Shown here one piece after another: positions 6,914 through 8,291 of a stretch of DNA of 8,291 bases (the stretch's first letter is position 1; each line of letters begins with the position of its first letter). The notes below the pieces were generated by a model. It had not been told where the DNA came from. It did no database searches and saw only the letters and a program-made list of their open reading frames with translations. The stretch is from an uncultured Alphaproteobacteria bacterium (GTDB lineage Bacteria; Pseudomonadota; Alphaproteobacteria; Thalassobaculales; Thalassobaculaceae): positions 1 through 8,291 of the forward strand of contig CALIMD010000326.1 of assembly GCA_938028645.1 (NCBI GenBank), in the 5' to 3' direction. A program made the position numbers and the translations under genes.

Positions 6914-7192
6914 AGGAATTTTATTTGTGTACACGAATTCAAATCTAAATCTCTTCAAGAAAAGTATTTTAAAGCGATACGATATTTTGAAGACAAGACT
7001 GTAAGCTCTGTAAAGGATGGAAAAGCGCATTTTTTAATGAATTTCAACAACGGAACCGATTCCATGAAAATGTTCTGTTGGTGGGAAGCTTTGGATAGTG
7101 ACTCGATAATAGAGAAACTTGGCGAAATGAATGTGTTTTTCACAACGGAGTGTATTGAAATGAATAATGTATTTGATGCTCGGATGGATTAA
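6911..7192 (+). CDS. Small protein resembling dimeric alpha/beta-barrel (ferredoxin-like) proteins, function unknown
   Basis: This is a 93-residue protein read from a TTG start with a good Shine-Dalgarno. I do not recognise a named family with confidence. The order of segments fits a ferredoxin-like beta-alpha-beta unit: strand FICVHEF (4-10), helix SLQEKYFKAIRYFED (14-28), strand AHFLMNF (39-45), strand KMFCWWEA (53-60), helix DSDSIIEKLGEMN (62-74) and a final strand TECIEMNNV (79-87). The 'cwweA .. IIEKL' pattern resembles small proteins such as the DUF4242/SCO4226-like nickel-binding group, but the resemblance is loose. There is no signal peptide. It precedes the allantoinase-like gene by 56 bp in the same direction with no terminator between, so the two are probably co-transcribed. 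That makes an accessory role in the same pathway possible. Confidence 0.6.
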   Translation: MRNFICVHEFKSKSLQEKYFKAIRYFEDKTVSSVKDGKAHFLMNFNNGTDSMKMFCWWEALDSDSIIEKLGEMNVFFTTECIEMNNVFDARMD

Positions 7193-7234
7193 ACTTTAAA
7201 TTCTTTAACTTCCCCTACTTTCATTAAAGTGATC

Positions 7235-7251
7235 AAGGAGAATCTAAATTG
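7235..7251 (+). promoter_or_regulatory. Ribosome binding site that fixes the TTG start of puuE
   Basis: AAGGAG (7235-7240) lies eight bases before TTG (7249-7251), ideal spacing. The protein then reads PDYPRDLIGY, matching the usual N-terminus of PuuE proteins. The TTG is therefore well supported. Confidence 0.75.
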
Positions 7252-8154
7252 CCTGACTATCCACGCGATCTAATTGGTTATGCCAATAGTCCACCTGATC
7301 CAAAATGGCCAAACAATGCGCGACTAGCGGTTAATTTTGTTATTAATTATGAAGAAGGGTCAGAGTACTCAATACCAGATGGAGATGGGTTTTCAGAAGC
7401 CAGTCTGACGGAATCCCCTTCATCAACTATCCCACATGGTACTCGCGACCTTGCTGCCGAGACATTATTTGAATACGGATCCCGCGTCGGTTTCTGGCGA
7501 TTATTGAGGTTGTTTCAGGAACGAGATTTGCCAGTTACTCTTTTTGCATGCGCGCTTGCTTTAGAACGTAACCCAAAAGTCGTAGAAACTGTAAAAACAT
7601 CCAAGTTAGACATCTGTTGCCACGGATGGCGTTGGATAGAACATTACAAATTGACAGAAGATGAAGAGCGGGAGCATATACGATTAGCGATCGAATCTCT
7701 AACAAAAATGTTTGGGGAACGACCTCTTGGCTGGTATTGCCGAACAGGCCCAAGCGTTAATACACGCCGGTTATTAGTCGAGGAAGGTGGGTTTTTATAT
7801 GATTCCGATGCCTATAATGACGAACTCCCATACTGGCAAACGGTAAATGGAAAACCGCATTTAGTGGTACCCTACTCCCTTACAACCAATGACTCTAAAT
7901 TTGGACGCGGTTGGTTTAGTACAGGAGAAGATTTTTTTCAATTCACTAAAGATGCCTTCGATATGCTTTATGAAGAAGGCGCATACGCTCCAAAAATGAT
8001 GTCCATAGGATTACACCAAAGGCTCATTGGTCATCCGGCAAGGGCAATGGGTTTAAAAAGGCTTCTTGATTACATCGGAGGTTTCGAAGATATCTGGGTT
8101 TGCAATAGATTGGATATAGCCAAACATTGGATAAAAACACACCCCTTTAGCTAA
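7249..8154 (+). CDS. puuE: PuuE-type allantoinase (polysaccharide deacetylase fold)
   Basis: The 301-residue protein closely follows the cofactor-independent allantoinase PuuE, which hydrolyses allantoin to allantoate in purine/ureide breakdown and is unrelated to the amidohydrolase AllB. Family blocks are seen in order: YPRDLIGYANSPPDPKWP (4-21), the VNFVINYEEGSE strand (28-39), EYGSRVGFWRLLRLF (75-89), DICCHGWRWIEHY (121-133) with H125, GWYCRTGPSVNTRRLL (161-176), EEGGFLYDSDAYNDELPYW (178-196), KPHLVVPYSLTTND (202-215) and MMSIGLHQRLIGHPAR (250-265) with H256. Length is normal for the family. One difference is the loop after GWY: as I recall, characterised PuuE reads TGRTGPNTRR there, whereas this protein has CRTGPSVNTRR, so a related cyclic amide or ureide substrate is possible. 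The start is TTG with a strong ribosome site. It is probably an operon with the small gene upstream and convergent with yacG. Confidence 0.87.
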   Translation: MPDYPRDLIGYANSPPDPKWPNNARLAVNFVINYEEGSEYSIPDGDGFSEASLTESPSSTIPHGTRDLAAETLFEYGSRVGFWRLLRLFQERDLPVTLFACALALERNPKVVETVKTSKLDICCHGWRWIEHYKLTEDEEREHIRLAIESLTKMFGERPLGWYCRTGPSVNTRRLLVEEGGFLYDSDAYNDELPYWQTVNGKPHLVVPYSLTTNDSKFGRGWFSTGEDFFQFTKDAFDMLYEEGAYAPKMMSIGLHQRLIGHPARAMGLKRLLDYIGGFEDIWVCNRLDIAKHWIKTHPFS

Positions 8155-8189
8155 AGCCTCACAGACCAAAATATAACTAGGTAGAAAGA

Positions 8190-8291
8190 TTATTTATTTT
8201 TGTTGAGATGTGACTCAAGATCAATAATGTGAGTTTCTTCGGGAACATCCTCCGTTGGCAACCGATAAGAACCGTCGATCCAATTTCCAAG
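8190..8291 (-). CDS. yacG: C-terminal end of YacG, DNA gyrase inhibitor / zinc-binding protein (partial)
   Basis: The last 33 codons and the TAA stop of a minus-strand gene enter from the right edge. The visible peptide LGNWIDGSYRLPTEDVPEE followed by a short polar tail matches the end of YacG, in which the Cys4 zinc finger is followed by a DLGxW..G.YRIP segment and an acidic tail. The zinc-binding cysteines would lie beyond the window. YacG family members bind GyrB and inhibit gyrase; cellular role here is by family. It ends 35 bp from the convergent puuE stop. Too short for certainty, but the motif is characteristic. Confidence 0.75.
   Translation of the reverse strand, partial: LGNWIDGSYRLPTEDVPEETHIIDLESHLNKNK

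Noticed and set aside
6955..7143. 62-codon minus-strand open frame
   Set aside because: Antisense to the 93-residue plus-strand gene, which has the better ribosome site and a coherent fold pattern.
8145..8156. Perfect palindrome CTTTAGCTAAAG at the puuE stop
   Set aside because: It has no loop, is weak in GC and is not followed by a T-run on either strand, so it is not a convincing terminator.
1..8291. CRISPR array, insertion sequence, tRNA or phage element
   Set aside because: No regularly spaced repeats, transposase or integrase motifs, or tRNA arms and conserved loops were found on either strand.

Overview
The window looks like a piece of a chromosome from an AT-rich alphaproteobacterium (GC roughly 40% by eye), possibly a marine or other free-living lineage. 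This rests on the overall character of RpoD, the dnaG-rpoD pairing without rpsU, and the close match of the allantoinase-like and DUF1045 proteins to families common in Proteobacteria. Lineage is inferred; no rRNA or other decisive marker is present.

Left part, minus strand (1-3587): the housekeeping pair dnaG (DNA primase) and rpoD (main sigma factor, cut off at the left edge after region 3 begins). A good sigma70-type promoter overlaps the dnaG stop, so rpoD can probably also be transcribed alone. Two TATAAT boxes lie upstream of dnaG.

Middle part (3711-6566): a PhnM-family amidohydrolase on the minus strand is divergent from a two-gene plus-strand unit. That unit encodes a DUF1045 protein (a 2H phosphoesterase family known from phosphonate operons) and a GNAT N-acetyltransferase, whose start overlaps the preceding stop as ATGA. 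Together they look like an accessory phosphonate or ribosyl-phosphonate set with no C-P lyase core genes (phnGHIJKL) in view. The GNAT gene converges on, and overlaps by 41 bp, a small ParB/sulfiredoxin-fold protein on the minus strand.

Right part (6567-8291): a 344-bp gene-free stretch with a short imperfect repeat and small palindromes precedes two plus-strand genes that both use TTG starts with good Shine-Dalgarno sequences. They are a 93-residue protein resembling dimeric alpha/beta-barrel proteins and a PuuE-type, polysaccharide-deacetylase-fold allantoinase (purine/ureide catabolism). At the right edge the last 33 codons of yacG (DNA gyrase inhibitor) enter on the minus strand.

No mobile elements, tRNAs, rRNAs or CRISPR arrays were seen. 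The least ordinary parts are the orphan phnM/DUF1045/GNAT locus, the small protein paired with puuE, and the stand-alone ParB-fold protein. None amounts to a clearly new system on sequence alone.
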